In this document: piece by piece, positions 48,270-57,421 of the stretch
Numbering within the stretch: position 1 is the first letter of the stretch
Layout of the letters: the number at the start of each line of letters is the position of its first letter
DNA from: Bacillus australimaris
GTDB lineage: Bacteria > Bacillota > Bacilli > Bacillales > Bacillaceae
NCBI RefSeq assembly: GCF_001307105.1
Contig: NZ_LGYN01000023.1
Location: forward strand, 62,001 to 126,000
Direction of reading: 5' to 3'
DNA length: 64,000 nucleotides
Made by a program: the position numbers and the translations under genes
Notes under the pieces: model-generated
What the model was told of the DNA's origin: nothing
The model's database searches: none
What the model saw: only the letters and a program-made list of their open reading frames with translations

Positions 48270-48821
48270 TTGACGAAAGTAACGATTATAGCAGGAGGTC
48301 ATTCCGTCCAATCTCGTTTAACCGGTGTCCTGCAGCATGTTCAGCAGCATTTAACATTCAATGGATTGGATGTACAAATCATTCAAGTACACCAGCTGCC
48401 CAGCAGCGCACTAATAGGCGCCGATTTTTCAAACGAAGAGATTGTCAAGGCGATTGAAATCGTGAATGAAAGTGACGGTGTCATTGTGTTAACGCCTGTC
48501 TACAAAGCGTCATTTTCCGGTATTTTAAAAACGTTTTTAGATTTACTTCCTCAGAAAGCATTACAAGGGAAACCCGTCCTTCCGCTCGTTTTAGGAGGAA
48601 CTTATGGTCACCTGCTCGTCATTGAATATGCTCTTAAACCGATTATTCATCAACTTGGCGCAACGGTTGTTCAACCTGGCGTATATATCGTGGATCAACA
48701 GGTCACAAAGCAGGAATCAGGTGATTATTTACTTGATCCAGATGCTATAAATAGGTTAAATCTCGCATTATCTCAATATCAAAATCTGATAGGAGGAACA
48801 GCAAATGTCAATCACCCTTAG
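48270..48821 (+). CDS. NADPH-dependent FMN reductase (SsuE-like)
   Basis: It supplies reduced FMN to the cluster's monooxygenases. The 183-residue protein has the flavodoxin-like fold: phosphate loop IAGGHSVQSRLTGVL near residue 6, VIVLTPVYKASFSGILKTFLDLLP near 70 and PLVLGGTYGHLLVIEYAL near 105. The start is TTG 48270 with GGAGGTGA just upstream. It is the first gene of the operon; its last 17 bases overlap the next start, suggesting coupling. The exact name in the ytm system is unsure. Confidence 0.88.
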   Translation: MTKVTIIAGGHSVQSRLTGVLQHVQQHLTFNGLDVQIIQVHQLPSSALIGADFSNEEIVKAIEIVNESDGVIVLTPVYKASFSGILKTFLDLLPQKALQGKPVLPLVLGGTYGHLLVIEYALKPIIHQLGATVVQPGVYIVDQQVTKQESGDYLLDPDAINRLNLALSQYQNLIGGTANVNHP

Positions 48822-49830
48822 TATTCTTGATCAAAGCCTTGTCGGTGAAAATGAGAACGCAGAGACGGGTATTCAGCATACTGTCAGATTGGCTGAAGCA
48901 GCAGACCAGCTTGGCTATCACAGATTTTGGGTGTCTGAACACCACAATAACCCTCAAGTAGCAGGTTCATCCCCTGAAGCTCTTGCTGGTTATCTTTTAG
49001 CAAAAACGAGCAATTTACGAATAGGATCTGGCGGTGTCATGCTTCAGCATTACAGCCCGTTTAAGGTGGCTGAAACATTTCATGTACTGGCATCATTAGC
49101 GCCTGGCAGAGTCGATTTAGGTGTTGGGAAAGCGCCAGGAGGTCTGAACCTCTCGACACAAGCACTACAGGAGGATTATCAACCGTCGCGGAAGGATTTT
49201 TCTCAAAAATTAGTGGATCTCAAAACCTATCTGACGGAACAATCAAATGAATTGAACGCTCAGCCCATCCCGCGTTTGTCACCCGACATCTTTCTTTTAG
49301 GTGGAAGTACGGAGAGCGCTGAATTCGCAGCAAAACTCGGAATCTCCTTTGTGTTTGCCTTCTTTATTAATGGAGATGAAGCCTTATTAAAAGAAGCAAG
49401 AGAGACATTCCAAAGATATCAAAAAGCCGGCACTCGCCAGCAGTTCCTTCTCGCCATCACCGTTTCGGTAGCCGAAGATCAAGAACAAGCTCTCTCACAC
49501 ATCAAACAAAAAGAAACAATAAAGGTCTCCTTTTCCGATGGAAGAAAGCTTAATGTCCTATCAATAGAGGAAGCAGAAAAGCTGGTGAAAGGAATGGAGA
49601 AGGAACATTACAGCATTCACGTTCAAAAAACCGGCTATACCGCTGGCACAAAAGAAACCGTTCGTCACCGGCTGACTGAACTGGCCGAAACATATGATCT
49701 TCATGAATTCATCGTGCTAACTCCGATAGTAGACATTGATGCACGAATTGCGTCTATCACATCATTAAAAGATGCGTTTAACCATGAACAAACAGCAGCA
49801 ACAAAAATCAATCGAGAGGTGATCGTCTAA
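48805..49830 (+). CDS. Luciferase-like monooxygenase (MsnO8/YtmO type)
   Basis: A 341-residue flavin monooxygenase with an alpha/beta barrel. Motifs are LSILDQSLVGENENAETGIQ, RFWVSEHHNNPQVAGSSPEAL near 42 and SGGVMLQHYSPFKVAETFHVL near 75. GRVDLGVGKAPGG follows near 105. It resembles CmoO (YtmO) of the S-methylcysteine route. It is a different subfamily from the NtaA-type enzyme at 45870; B. subtilis also uses one of each. AGGAGG lies 10 bases upstream. The end overlaps the next start in TAATG. Confidence 0.87.
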   Translation: MSITLSILDQSLVGENENAETGIQHTVRLAEAADQLGYHRFWVSEHHNNPQVAGSSPEALAGYLLAKTSNLRIGSGGVMLQHYSPFKVAETFHVLASLAPGRVDLGVGKAPGGLNLSTQALQEDYQPSRKDFSQKLVDLKTYLTEQSNELNAQPIPRLSPDIFLLGGSTESAEFAAKLGISFVFAFFINGDEALLKEARETFQRYQKAGTRQQFLLAITVSVAEDQEQALSHIKQKETIKVSFSDGRKLNVLSIEEAEKLVKGMEKEHYSIHVQKTGYTAGTKETVRHRLTELAETYDLHEFIVLTPIVDIDARIASITSLKDAFNHEQTAATKINREVIV

Positions 49831-50084
49831 TGTCAAACAATCAAAAAATCATTTTATGGAGCAAAAATGGGTGTAGTTATTGCAAGGACATTCAGTCCTA
49901 CTTCAACGAACAGCACATTCCTTTTTCAACGATTGATGTCACAGAACATGATGATTACAGAAACATTTTAGAGGAAAAATACGGCGTCCGTTATGTGCCT
50001 GTAGTGGAAATCAGTCATGATTCCAACGTATATCAAGCATTGCTAAACCCAGATATCGATACTTTACGCAAAGCGTTAAGCTAA
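49830..50084 (+). CDS. Glutaredoxin-like protein (YtnI-like)
   Basis: An 84-residue thioredoxin-fold protein with the redox motif CSYC at residues 14-17 (NGCSYCKDIQSYF) and the cis-proline strand RYVPVVEIS near 55. It would reduce a thiol or disulfide step in S-alkylcysteine breakdown, as proposed for CmoI (YtnI). It starts where the monooxygenase gene ends (TAATG overlap), with GAGGTGA upstream, so expression is coupled. Confidence 0.87.
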   Translation: MSNNQKIILWSKNGCSYCKDIQSYFNEQHIPFSTIDVTEHDDYRNILEEKYGVRYVPVVEISHDSNVYQALLNPDIDTLRKALS

Positions 50085-50118
50085 CTTTATACAACGACAT
50101 TTTGAATGGAGGTTTGTC

Positions 50119-50682
50119 ATGAGTCGAGATATTTTTCGCATCGCTACCGAAGAAGATGCGCCAGCTTTTTTAGAATTGCTGTCCAGTGCATTTAAACCAC
50201 TTGGGGATATGGGCATTGATTGGCCATCAACGAACGCCACCCTTGAAATGGTCACAGAAAACATTACACAGTCCGTTGCCGTTGTATTAGAACGAGACGG
50301 CCGGCTCATATCAACCATCACCATACGATTTCCTTGGGAGAGTACTCAACCGGTCTCAGGCTATCCATTTGTTTGGTGGTTTGCGACAGCTCCTGATTTA
50401 GCTGGTCAAGGGATTGGTAATAAACTGCTCGATTATGTAGAAAACACCTTACTTCGGCAGACATATAAAGCGCCTGCATATACACTCGGCACTTCTGGCC
50501 GGAAACATCCTTGGCTTTTAGAAATGTACGAACGTAAAGGATATACAAAATATATTGAACGTGAGACCGAAAATGGCGATTTAGGTGTATTGATGTATAA
50601 AGTGCTCATCCCTGAACGGTTCGATGCCGCTATTTTAGGCACACCACCCGAAGAAGAAAAAGTCGAAACGGCTTCTACATAG
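50119..50682 (+). CDS. GNAT N-acetyltransferase (SnaA/YxeL-like)
   Basis: A 187-residue acetyltransferase. The acetyl-CoA motif is in PDLAGQGIGNKLLDYVEN near 95 (Q/RxxGxG). The C-terminal EMYERKGYTKYIERETENGD is typical of the fold. In B. subtilis SnaA (YtmI) and SnaB (YxeL) acetylate the amino group of S-methylcysteine or S-(2-succino)cysteine before oxidation. The neighbours here (flavin monooxygenases, cystine-type importer) support that role; the true substrate is unknown. GGAGG precedes the ATG. Confidence 0.85.
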   Translation: MSRDIFRIATEEDAPAFLELLSSAFKPLGDMGIDWPSTNATLEMVTENITQSVAVVLERDGRLISTITIRFPWESTQPVSGYPFVWWFATAPDLAGQGIGNKLLDYVENTLLRQTYKAPAYTLGTSGRKHPWLLEMYERKGYTKYIERETENGDLGVLMYKVLIPERFDAAILGTPPEEEKVETAST

Positions 50683-50694
50683 GAGGGAATCAAC

Positions 50695-51456
50695 ATGGGT
50701 GAGTTTTTCAAATGGGAGTACGTGGTCACACTCTTTCCTAAAGTATTATCGGCCCTTCCAACAACCTTACTGATTGTTTTATTTGCCACTTTGATTGGCA
50801 GCTTTCTTGGATTCATCCTTGCTTATTTTCGAATTGAGCGCATTCCTGTCCTGCATCAGCTCAGTGCAATCTACGTCTCATTTATTCGCGGAACACCTAT
50901 ACTTGTTCAAATGTTTATTGTCTTTTACGGCCTGCCAGCAGTGCTTGCAACCATTGGCCTTGATATCTCCATGTGGAACAAATTGATCTTTCTTTATATT
51001 ACATATGGACTTAATACAGCTGGATACTTTTCAGAAATATTCCGATCTGCCCTATCAAGTGTCCCAGCATCTCAATATGAAGCGGCTGCCTCGATTGGAA
51101 TGACGAAATGGCAGATTTATAGAAGGACACTCATTCCTCAAGCAGGGAGAATCGCACTCCCGAATATTGGCGTCGCCATTGTCAACTTATTACAAAACAC
51201 CTCCCTCGCCTTTACTTTAGGTGTGATGGACATTATAGGAAAGGTTCAAACATTAGGGGCTTTATACTATCGCGTTTTAGAAGGATACTTTATTGCTGCC
51301 GTTATATTTATCATTTTAAGTATGGTATTAGAAAAAGCGTTTGACCTATTGGAAAAGCGGATCAATACGCCGAAAACAAGAAAACAGCGTCAGACAGCAT
51401 TGCTTCCCTTAAAAAGAACCGAAGCGGTCTTCACTGTGGAAAAACGTGCAAAATAA
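50695..51456 (+). CDS. Amino-acid ABC importer permease 1 (TcyL-like)
   Basis: A 253-residue membrane subunit of the polar amino-acid (HisMQ) family with about five helices. The ATPase-docking EAA loop is YEAAASIGMTKWQIYRRTLIPQAG near 160. The N-terminal half holds PTTLLIVLFATLIGSFLGFILAY. A basic C-terminal extension (about 25 residues) is longer than usual. GGAGGG lies just upstream. Works with the second permease (52333), the binding protein and the ATPase; the importer likely brings in cystine or S-substituted cysteine. Confidence 0.9.
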   Translation: MGEFFKWEYVVTLFPKVLSALPTTLLIVLFATLIGSFLGFILAYFRIERIPVLHQLSAIYVSFIRGTPILVQMFIVFYGLPAVLATIGLDISMWNKLIFLYITYGLNTAGYFSEIFRSALSSVPASQYEAAASIGMTKWQIYRRTLIPQAGRIALPNIGVAIVNLLQNTSLAFTLGVMDIIGKVQTLGALYYRVLEGYFIAAVIFIILSMVLEKAFDLLEKRINTPKTRKQRQTALLPLKRTEAVFTVEKRAK

Positions 51457-51473
51457 TCGGAGGGGGAATTCAC

Positions 51474-52316
51474 ATGAAAAATAACAAACAATTCAAAAAA
51501 TATCACATTATCGGTCTGCTTACACTCGGCTCACTGCTGCTTGCTGCCTGCGGAAATGCAGAACAATCGAGTGGAAGCAAAGCGGAAGCAGCGAATAATG
51601 ACCCAGATGCGAAAGAAATTATCGTTGGCACAGGGAACGCTTACCAGCCTTTCGTTTACTTAGATGAAAACGGCAAATTAACTGGCTATGAGAAGGCAGT
51701 ATTAGATGAAGTCGATCAACTTCTTCCACAATATCAATTTAAATATGAATCCTTTGAATTTAAAAATATTCTTCCTGCTTTAGATGCCGGTAAAGTAGAT
51801 CTCGCCGCCCATCAATATGAAATCAATGATGAACGTCAGAAGAAATACCTATATGGAAAAGTTGGCTACACGGATTATACAAGCTATGTCGTTGTTGATA
51901 AAGCATCCGGTCATGACTTTCAGAGCTTGGACGATTTAGCTGGACACAAAGTGCACGCCTCTACTGGCAGTAATTTCGCTTATTTACTAGAACAATATAA
52001 TCAAAAGCATGATCGAAAGATTGACATTGTCTACGGAGATGGCGGGAACGAAATTTTAGTCAAAAACCTTCAGAATGGAACGGTCGATGCTGCCTTACTC
52101 ACAAAATATGACGTCAATAAGCTAAACAAACAATTCAATGCCAACCTTGTGACGTCTGGAAAGCCTGTGAACGTATCTAAAACGTACTATCTTTATCAAA
52201 AAAACAATACGAAACTTCAAAAAGACATTGATCAAGCTTTACAAAAGCTGATTGATAACGGCAAACTCGCTGAACTGTCTAAAAAAATATTGGGCGGAGA
52301 CTTTACTACATCTTAA
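51474..52316 (+). CDS. Amino-acid ABC importer substrate-binding lipoprotein (TcyJ/TcyK-like)
   Basis: A 280-residue extracellular receptor, lipid-anchored through LLAAC at the end of its signal (LTLGSLLLAACGN). The mature part follows the type 3 solute-binding fold: IIVGTGNAYQPFVYLDENGKLTGYEKAVLDEV near 45 and AAHQYEINDERQKKYLYGKVGYTDY near 120. B. subtilis has two such receptors (TcyJ and TcyK) in this operon; only one is present here. Specificity by analogy is L-cystine and S-alkylcysteines. Confidence 0.9.
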   Translation: MKNNKQFKKYHIIGLLTLGSLLLAACGNAEQSSGSKAEAANNDPDAKEIIVGTGNAYQPFVYLDENGKLTGYEKAVLDEVDQLLPQYQFKYESFEFKNILPALDAGKVDLAAHQYEINDERQKKYLYGKVGYTDYTSYVVVDKASGHDFQSLDDLAGHKVHASTGSNFAYLLEQYNQKHDRKIDIVYGDGGNEILVKNLQNGTVDAALLTKYDVNKLNKQFNANLVTSGKPVNVSKTYYLYQKNNTKLQKDIDQALQKLIDNGKLAELSKKILGGDFTTS

Positions 52317-52332
52317 GAAAGGAGCGATCTGA

Positions 52333-53043
52333 GTGGATTTTGATGTCGCCTTTATGCTGCAAGCCTTTATAGCCGCACTTCATTATTTGCCGACAACACT
52401 GCTATTAGGCTTTCTTCCGCTATTATTTGGCTCTGTCTTTGGATTTGGCATAGCTCTTATCCGTTTTTATCAAGTGCCTGTATTGTCTCCATTGTTTAAA
52501 TGGTTTGTGGCGATTTTTAAAGCAATCCCAGTTGTCCTTATTTTGCTCGTATCCTATCTTCTTTTTTCCGATTCGCTAGATCACTTGGCTGCATCACTTT
52601 CTCTTCCGATTCGGTTCAGTGATTTGGATAGAAGATGGATTGCTATTTTCTCCCTTACTTTATATGCCGTAAGCGGGTTATCTGAAATATTCCGCAGCTC
52701 TCTTGCAGCTATTCCAAAGGGTCAATTCGATGCGGCATTATCCGTTGGTTTCACCAGCAGACAGGTCTTACGAAGGGTCATCATACCGCAAGTCTTTCCC
52801 ATCGCCCTTCCACTGCTGAACAACATGCTGATCAGTTTAATCAAGGCCTCGTCTCTCGTCTCTATGGTATCTGTGGTCGATATTTTAAACGGCGCGTTAA
52901 TCAAGGCTAATGTGAACTATCGTTATCTTGAAGCATACATCGCCGTTGCCCTCATTTACTGGGCATTGTGCGCTTCTATTGAAGCGATTACAGCCGGATA
53001 TGAGAAATATGGACACAAAAACAAAAGGAGACGATTGGCATGA
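52333..53043 (+). CDS. Amino-acid ABC importer permease 2 (TcyM-like)
   Basis: A 236-residue second membrane subunit of the importer with five predicted helices. The EAA loop is [25 protein letters not shown] near 135. The start is GTG 52333 with AAAGGAGCGATCTGA upstream. Its end overlaps the ATPase start (ATGA), so the two are translationally coupled. With 50695 it makes the heterodimeric channel. Confidence 0.9.
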   Translation: MDFDVAFMLQAFIAALHYLPTTLLLGFLPLLFGSVFGFGIALIRFYQVPVLSPLFKWFVAIFKAIPVVLILLVSYLLFSDSLDHLAASLSLPIRFSDLDRRWIAIFSLTLYAVSGLSEIFRSSLAAIPKGQFDAALSVGFTSRQVLRRVIIPQVFPIALPLLNNMLISLIKASSLVSMVSVVDILNGALIKANVNYRYLEAYIAVALIYWALCASIEAITAGYEKYGHKNKRRRLA

Positions 53044-53783
53044 TTCAAATCAAACAAGTGCACAAAGCATTCGGTCAGAACCACATTCTAAAGGGAATTG
53101 ATTTAACGGTGGAAAAAGGCGAAGTCGTTGTCATTTTAGGTCCAAGCGGCTCTGGGAAGTCGACCTTTCTGAGATGCTTAAATTTTCTTGAGCGTGCGGA
53201 TCAAGGAGAAATCAGCATTGACCATACGACCGTCACGTTCAACCAAGCCAAACCTAAAGACATTCTGGCACTTCGCAGAAAAACAGCTATGGTCTTTCAG
53301 CAATATGATCTATTTATTCATAAAACAGCCATTGAGAACGTCATGGAAGGGTTAGTCATTGCCCGTAAACATCCGAAAGATCAAGCCTATGACATAGCTC
53401 TCCAATTGCTGACAAAGGTTGGATTGCTAGAGAAAAAGGATGCCTATCCGCATCAATTATCTGGCGGGCAGCAGCAGCGAGTTGGCATTGCACGGGCACT
53501 GGCATTGAATCCAGAAGTCATTTTGTTCGACGAACCGACCTCCGCATTAGATCCTGAGCTTGTAGGAGAAACGCTTGATGTCATTAAACAGGTGGCACAA
53601 ACCGGGGTCACGATGATCATCGTCACGCACGAGATGAGCTTTGCCTATGATATTGCTGACAGGGTGATTTTTATGGAGGATGGAGTCATCGTTGAATCCG
53701 GTACACCAGAAGAAGTCTTTGAACAGACGAAAGAAGAACGGACAAAACAATTTTTAGCGAGATTTTCTTATCATCAATCATGA
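53040..53783 (+). CDS. Amino-acid ABC importer ATPase (TcyN-like)
   Basis: A 247-residue ATP-binding subunit. Walker A is [13 protein letters not shown] near 33, the signature [19 protein letters not shown] near 140, Walker [15 protein letters not shown] near 160 and the H-loop [12 protein letters not shown] near 195. The length is that of the polar amino-acid importer family. It is the last gene of the eight-gene operon and is followed by a terminator. No deacetylase gene (SndA/SndB-like) is found in the cluster. Confidence 0.93.
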   Translation: MIQIKQVHKAFGQNHILKGIDLTVEKGEVVVILGPSGSGKSTFLRCLNFLERADQGEISIDHTTVTFNQAKPKDILALRRKTAMVFQQYDLFIHKTAIENVMEGLVIARKHPKDQAYDIALQLLTKVGLLEKKDAYPHQLSGGQQQRVGIARALALNPEVILFDEPTSALDPELVGETLDVIKQVAQTGVTMIIVTHEMSFAYDIADRVIFMEDGVIVESGTPEEVFEQTKEERTKQFLARFSYHQS

Positions 53784-53785
53784 CA

Positions 53786-53817
53786 AACAAGTCGATCCAT
53801 ACGGTCGGCTTGTTTTT
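53786..53817 (+). terminator. Terminator of the sulfur salvage operon
   Basis: AACAAGTCGA and TCGGCTTGTT pair with one G-U around a 9-base loop, ending in T. It closes the operon 3 bases after the ATPase stop. Confidence 0.8.
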
Positions 53818-53821
53818 GTGC

Positions 53822-53870
53822 AAAAATAAAAACCAGTCTGTTCTAGCCTATTAGCTATCACACACTGGTT
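53822..53870 (-). terminator. ywgA terminator
   Basis: On the minus strand AACCAGT (53870-53864) pairs with ACTGGTT (53837-53831), with an inner stem TAGC/GCTA, followed by TTTATTTTTG. It ends the ywfO-ywgA unit just after the ywgA stop. Confidence 0.75.
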
Positions 53871-53877
53871 CCTCTCG

Positions 53878-54378
53878 TTAATTCAATTCCTTCAACTGAT
53901 CAATATAAGCAAGTGCAGCTTCAAATTCTTCGTCCGTATAGCGCTGTTTGCTTTTAATGGTGAAGACCTTTTCCTTTACCTCATCTTCTGGCAGGTCATC
54001 AAAGTATAAAATCGTTGAGACGAGCTCTAGAAAACGAGACGATTGCTCGTTCATCTGCTGCGTCAGCACTTTAAGGTCAGGCATGTCCACTTCACACTGA
54101 TCGAGAAACTCTTTCCCATTGTCCGTCAGCGAATAGCGATATTGATAGTATCCGCCCTTTTTTTCCTTCATTTCATCCAAGAATCCAAGGTTACACAACT
54201 CTTCAATTCTGAGCGTCAGTTCCTCTGAATAGGGGCCATAAAAATGAAAATCGTATTTCTCGTAAAAAGGCAAGTCTAGCTTTTTTGCTATGTAAATCAT
54301 CTTTTGCAGCTTCTTCCGACCAACGATTTCCCCTGATTCAGAGAATACCTTCATCAACTTTGCATGCTCTTTCAACAA
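53878..54378 (-). CDS. ywgA: YwgA family protein
   Basis: A 166-residue conserved Bacillus protein of unknown role. The sequence MLKEHAKLMKVFSESGEIVGRKKLQKMIYIAKKLD and FYGPYSEELTLRIEELCNLGFLDE shows a winged-helix-like SocA/Panacea pattern. It looks like a helix-rich regulator or antitoxin-like fold rather than an enzyme. The start is TTG (54378 or 54375) after a GGGA site. It follows ywfO by 30 bases and is in the same operon, the conserved pair in Bacillus. Confidence 0.82.
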   Translation of the reverse strand: MLKEHAKLMKVFSESGEIVGRKKLQKMIYIAKKLDLPFYEKYDFHFYGPYSEELTLRIEELCNLGFLDEMKEKKGGYYQYRYSLTDNGKEFLDQCEVDMPDLKVLTQQMNEQSSRFLELVSTILYFDDLPEDEVKEKVFTIKSKQRYTDEEFEAALAYIDQLKELN

Positions 54379-54408
54379 ATTCCCGACATCTCCTTTTTCA
54401 GTACTTCC

Positions 54409-55710
54409 TTATCCCAATCCAAGCAGCTTCATGATCGCCTTCTTTTCTTCAGCTTTTTCCGACATATCTACAATTAAGTCCATCGGGAAATAAAGTTTAT
54501 GATCGGTTCTTCGTTTACCGGAAATGGCGTCAACAATATCTGACTGTCTCGACAATTCTTTTATATGACCACTTTGCGTCAAAAGGTGGATTGGCAGCCT
54601 CTCTTCTTCCTCCCCTGGTCTGTAGAAGTCATAGGGCAAGTCAGAGGATGAGTCGACCACTAAATAATAGTCAGGATCAATTCCTGCCTCCTTGAACAAG
54701 GCGGTCAGCTTGAAATATTTCGTCATTTCTTCATTCGGATTAAACTCTGTATATTGGAACAATCGGCGGTTCATAAAACGGCGGCACAAATCAGCCAGCA
54801 CGTGATCTTCTTCATCTTCCCACGCCTGAAAATAAAATAAGACAATAGATTCATCCAGCTTAATATAGTCCTCTGTGGTGACATTCCCCTCAAAAATTGA
54901 ATAAAAATGAACAGGGGCATGTGTAAAAATATAACCCGTTTCATGCAGCTCTTTTGCACGATGAAGGATTTTTGTTAAAATGACTTCCGCACTGCGTGTC
55001 ACCGGGTGGAAATAGACTTGCCAATACATTTGATAGCGGCTCATAATATAATCCTCAACCGCATGCATCCCGCTCTGCTTCATCACAATTTGATCTTCTC
55101 TCGGACGCATCACGCGTAAAATACGTTCCATATCAAAGTGGCCGTAGCTGACGCCTGTATAATAAGCATCACGCTGCAAATAGTCCATTCGGTCGGCATC
55201 AATTTGACTTGAGATCAAACTGACTACCTGTTTGTTTTGATACGTTTTGGCAATGACTTCAGCCACATGCTTCGGGAAATCATCACTTACCCGGCGGAGC
55301 ACTTCATTGACTTCGGTCTGCCCTAAAATAATATCTCTTGTAAAAGATTCATGATCTAAGTGGAAAACCTTTTCAAAGGAATGAGAAAATGGACCATGCC
55401 CGAGGTCGTGAAGCAAGGCAGCACTAAGTACAAGCTCACGCTCTCCTTCATCCCATTCAGGCCGCCCTTTAAACACATCATCCACAATTCGTCTCACAAT
55501 CTCGTATACACCGAGCGAATGATTGAATCGGCTGTGTTCTGCCCCATGAAACGTTAAATAAGTTGTTCCTAGCTGTTTAATTCGTCGCAGGCGCTGAAAT
55601 TCTCTTGTTCCTATTAAATCCCATATTAATGCATCCCGTACGTGAACATAGCGGTGCACAGGATCTTTAAATACCTTTTCCTCAGATAATTTCCCTTTTG
55701 GATACGCCAT
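54409..55710 (-). CDS. ywfO: HD-domain deoxyribonucleoside triphosphate hydrolase YwfO
   Basis: A 433-residue HD-superfamily protein. The metal motif is H...HD: FHGAEHSRFNHSLGVYEI near 50 and LSAALLHDLGHGPFSHSFE near 105, then QIDADRMDYLQRDAYYTG near 180 with the last aspartate. Such proteins are dNTP triphosphohydrolases related to SAMHD1, trimming the dNTP pool. It is first in the ywfO-ywgA operon. Confidence 0.9.
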   Translation of the reverse strand: MAYPKGKLSEEKVFKDPVHRYVHVRDALIWDLIGTREFQRLRRIKQLGTTYLTFHGAEHSRFNHSLGVYEIVRRIVDDVFKGRPEWDEGERELVLSAALLHDLGHGPFSHSFEKVFHLDHESFTRDIILGQTEVNEVLRRVSDDFPKHVAEVIAKTYQNKQVVSLISSQIDADRMDYLQRDAYYTGVSYGHFDMERILRVMRPREDQIVMKQSGMHAVEDYIMSRYQMYWQVYFHPVTRSAEVILTKILHRAKELHETGYIFTHAPVHFYSIFEGNVTTEDYIKLDESIVLFYFQAWEDEEDHVLADLCRRFMNRRLFQYTEFNPNEEMTKYFKLTALFKEAGIDPDYYLVVDSSSDLPYDFYRPGEEEERLPIHLLTQSGHIKELSRQSDIVDAISGKRRTDHKLYFPMDLIVDMSEKAEEKKAIMKLLGLG

Positions 55711-55818
55711 CGTTTCGTCCCTCTTTTTTTAAGACGTGTTTCTATTATATCGGGTAACTTTTCCCGAAAACATTCTTGAATTTGCTGGTGAATGTGTTCT
55801 CAAAGATTGCATGGACGT

Positions 55819-55845
55819 AAAAAGCCCGACCTGACAGGGACGGAC
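55819..55845 (-). terminator. Terminator after the DUF1450 gene
   Basis: GTCCG-T-CC (minus, 55845-55838) pairs with GG-T-CGGGC (55831-55824) with one mismatch, followed by TTTTT. It ends the DUF1450 gene upstream of ywfO. Confidence 0.65.
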
Positions 55846-55880
55846 CTCTTTTTAGGTCGACTGAACATATTCAGTGACAT

Positions 55881-56102
55881 TTATTTGACTTTTTTTTGAA
55901 CCTTTTCGAGTAATTCATCTTCTGTTGGTGCGGATAATGGGCGATTGTTCACAAACGCAAAAGCCTTTTTTCGTCCTGGACCACAATACGATTGACAGCC
56001 GATCTCAATTTTTGCATCAGGATCAACCGATTTGAGTCGAGGCAATAACGTCTTTAGGTTCGTCGCATCACAATCGTCACATACGCGAAACTCATTAGCC
56101 AT
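55881..56102 (-). CDS. DUF1450 family protein (YuzB-like)
   Basis: A 73-residue cytoplasmic protein of DUF1450. Two cysteines form CDDCDAT near the start and two more lie in [19 protein letters not shown], a thioredoxin-like [2Fe-2S] ferredoxin pattern. This suggests a redox or metal role, though none is proven. ATG follows AAGGAAGCG. It is upstream of ywfO with its own terminator. It sits where B. subtilis has a small yw-family gene; I do not give a symbol. Confidence 0.75.
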   Translation of the reverse strand: MANEFRVCDDCDATNLKTLLPRLKSVDPDAKIEIGCQSYCGPGRKKAFAFVNNRPLSAPTEDELLEKVQKKVK

Positions 56103-56282
56103 GGTCTTACGCTTCCTTTCAATGATGATACTTCATTCTATATGAATAGCTGGACAACCAATCGTGAATAATATACCACCCAACATTGTACATCGAAGCG
56201 GCTGGAGTTGCAAGATGCATCGTCAATGCAGAGACACGTTTACATAAAACCTAGTATTTTCCACTATCCTTTTAGCAAACTT

Positions 56283-56312
56283 GTATAAACCTTCTTGAAC
56301 TTGGCTAATCTA
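56283..56312 (+). promoter_or_regulatory. Sigma-F promoter of rsfA
   Basis: GTATA (56283-56287), 15 bases, GGCTAATCTA (56303-56312) matches GYATA-N15-GGnnAnAnTR with one -10 mismatch. rsfA is a sigma-F target in B. subtilis. Confidence 0.75.
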
Positions 56313-56343
56313 ATACCATCAAATCATATGGGGGTTTAAACAC

Positions 56344-57153
56344 ATGTCAAAACAAAGACAAGATGCTTGGTCAGAGGAAAATGATCTCCTCTTGGCAGAA
56401 ACCGTCTTACGTCACGTCAGAGAAGGCAGCACGCAGCTAAATGCGTTTGAAGAAGTTGGAGACAAGCTGAATCGTACCTCCGCAGCATGCGGATTTAGAT
56501 GGAACGCTGTCGTGAGGCATCAATATGAAAAAGCGTTGGCACTAGCCAAAAAACAACGAAAACAGCGGATGCGCGCACTCGGCAATGGACAGCCTGCAAA
56601 AAAACGATTACTCTATCAACCGCAAGTAGAAGATACGATTCCACAGGAGGAATTCTCACAGGAACTGGAGCCATCACAGGAAGAGACCTTTGCTTCCGCA
56701 GCTGAAACAGCTGAACAGCTTCAGTTTGTGGATAAAAGCTACAATGAAGAGTTAACTAGTTTATCACATTTATTGTCACAGGCTTCTCATGCCGCAAATA
56801 CCGCAGAGAAAAAGCCAGAAGACAATCCATTTCAGCAGCGTCAGGAGCTAACCATCGAAGATATCATTGATTTCTTACGCCGCTATGAAGGCGATGGACA
56901 GCAATCCACTGCCTTACGTATGGAAAACAGCCGCTTAAGACGAGAAAACAACGAGCTTTCTCATCAAGTTTCGCAGCTAGAAGCTGAAGTGAAAAAGCTT
57001 GAAAAGGATCAGCTCACGATTCAAGAAGATTATGAAACACTCGTCAAGATCATGAACCGTGCAAGAAAACTAGTTTTGTTTGAAGAGGACGATAATGCCG
57101 CACCAACCTTTAAAATGGACCGGAACGGCAACCTTGAAAAAATGGCAGAATAA
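56344..57153 (+). CDS. rsfA: Prespore-specific transcription regulator RsfA
   Basis: A 269-residue forespore regulator that tunes sigma-F genes. The N-terminal Myb/SANT-like domain ([49 protein letters not shown], 5-55) has the three tryptophan-like positions of this fold. A flexible Gln/Glu-rich middle follows, then a C-terminal coiled coil (about 195-250, [34 protein letters not shown]). ATG 56344 has GGGGG upstream. It has a sigma-F promoter and its own terminator. Confidence 0.9.
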   Translation: MSKQRQDAWSEENDLLLAETVLRHVREGSTQLNAFEEVGDKLNRTSAACGFRWNAVVRHQYEKALALAKKQRKQRMRALGNGQPAKKRLLYQPQVEDTIPQEEFSQELEPSQEETFASAAETAEQLQFVDKSYNEELTSLSHLLSQASHAANTAEKKPEDNPFQQRQELTIEDIIDFLRRYEGDGQQSTALRMENSRLRRENNELSHQVSQLEAEVKKLEKDQLTIQEDYETLVKIMNRARKLVLFEEDDNAAPTFKMDRNGNLEKMAE

Positions 57154-57154
57154 C

Positions 57155-57189
57155 AAAAAGTGCTCCCCACCTGCGGGAAGCACTTTTTT
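57155..57189. terminator. rsfA terminator
   Basis: AAAAAGTGCT (57155-57164) pairs with AGCACTTTTT (57179-57188), with CCC/GGG inside. A and T runs let it act for the convergent glycosyltransferase operon as well. Confidence 0.85.
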
Positions 57190-57421
57190 AAATATCCAAA
57201 AATAGCATCACACTAAAAAGAACATTGATCAAAAACACGAACATAAAGATATACCTGACCTGCCTCACCTGAAAATCACCAAACATAAAAATATAAAGAC
57301 CGGCGATGCCAAGTGTCAGTACAGGCTGAAGAAACGGCACTAAAAGAGAAATGCCATAGCCGGCTCCTATGATGACAGGAAGCCATAGTAAATAGAGGTA
57401 ACCGCCGTTTTTGGATTTCAA
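57188..57421 (-). CDS. Small membrane protein of the glycosyltransferase operon
   Basis: A 77-residue protein with three hydrophobic segments (YLYLLWLPVIIGAGYGISLLV, LTLGIAGLYIFMFG, VRYIFMFVFLINVLFSVMLFL) and a short basic start. Its ATG overlaps the stop of the glycosyltransferase gene (ATGA), so its synthesis is coupled to it. Its size and coupling suggest an accessory membrane subunit, as small proteins often accompany processive synthases. No family is recognised. Confidence 0.75.
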   Translation of the reverse strand: MKSKNGGYLYLLWLPVIIGAGYGISLLVPFLQPVLTLGIAGLYIFMFGDFQVRQVRYIFMFVFLINVLFSVMLFLDI

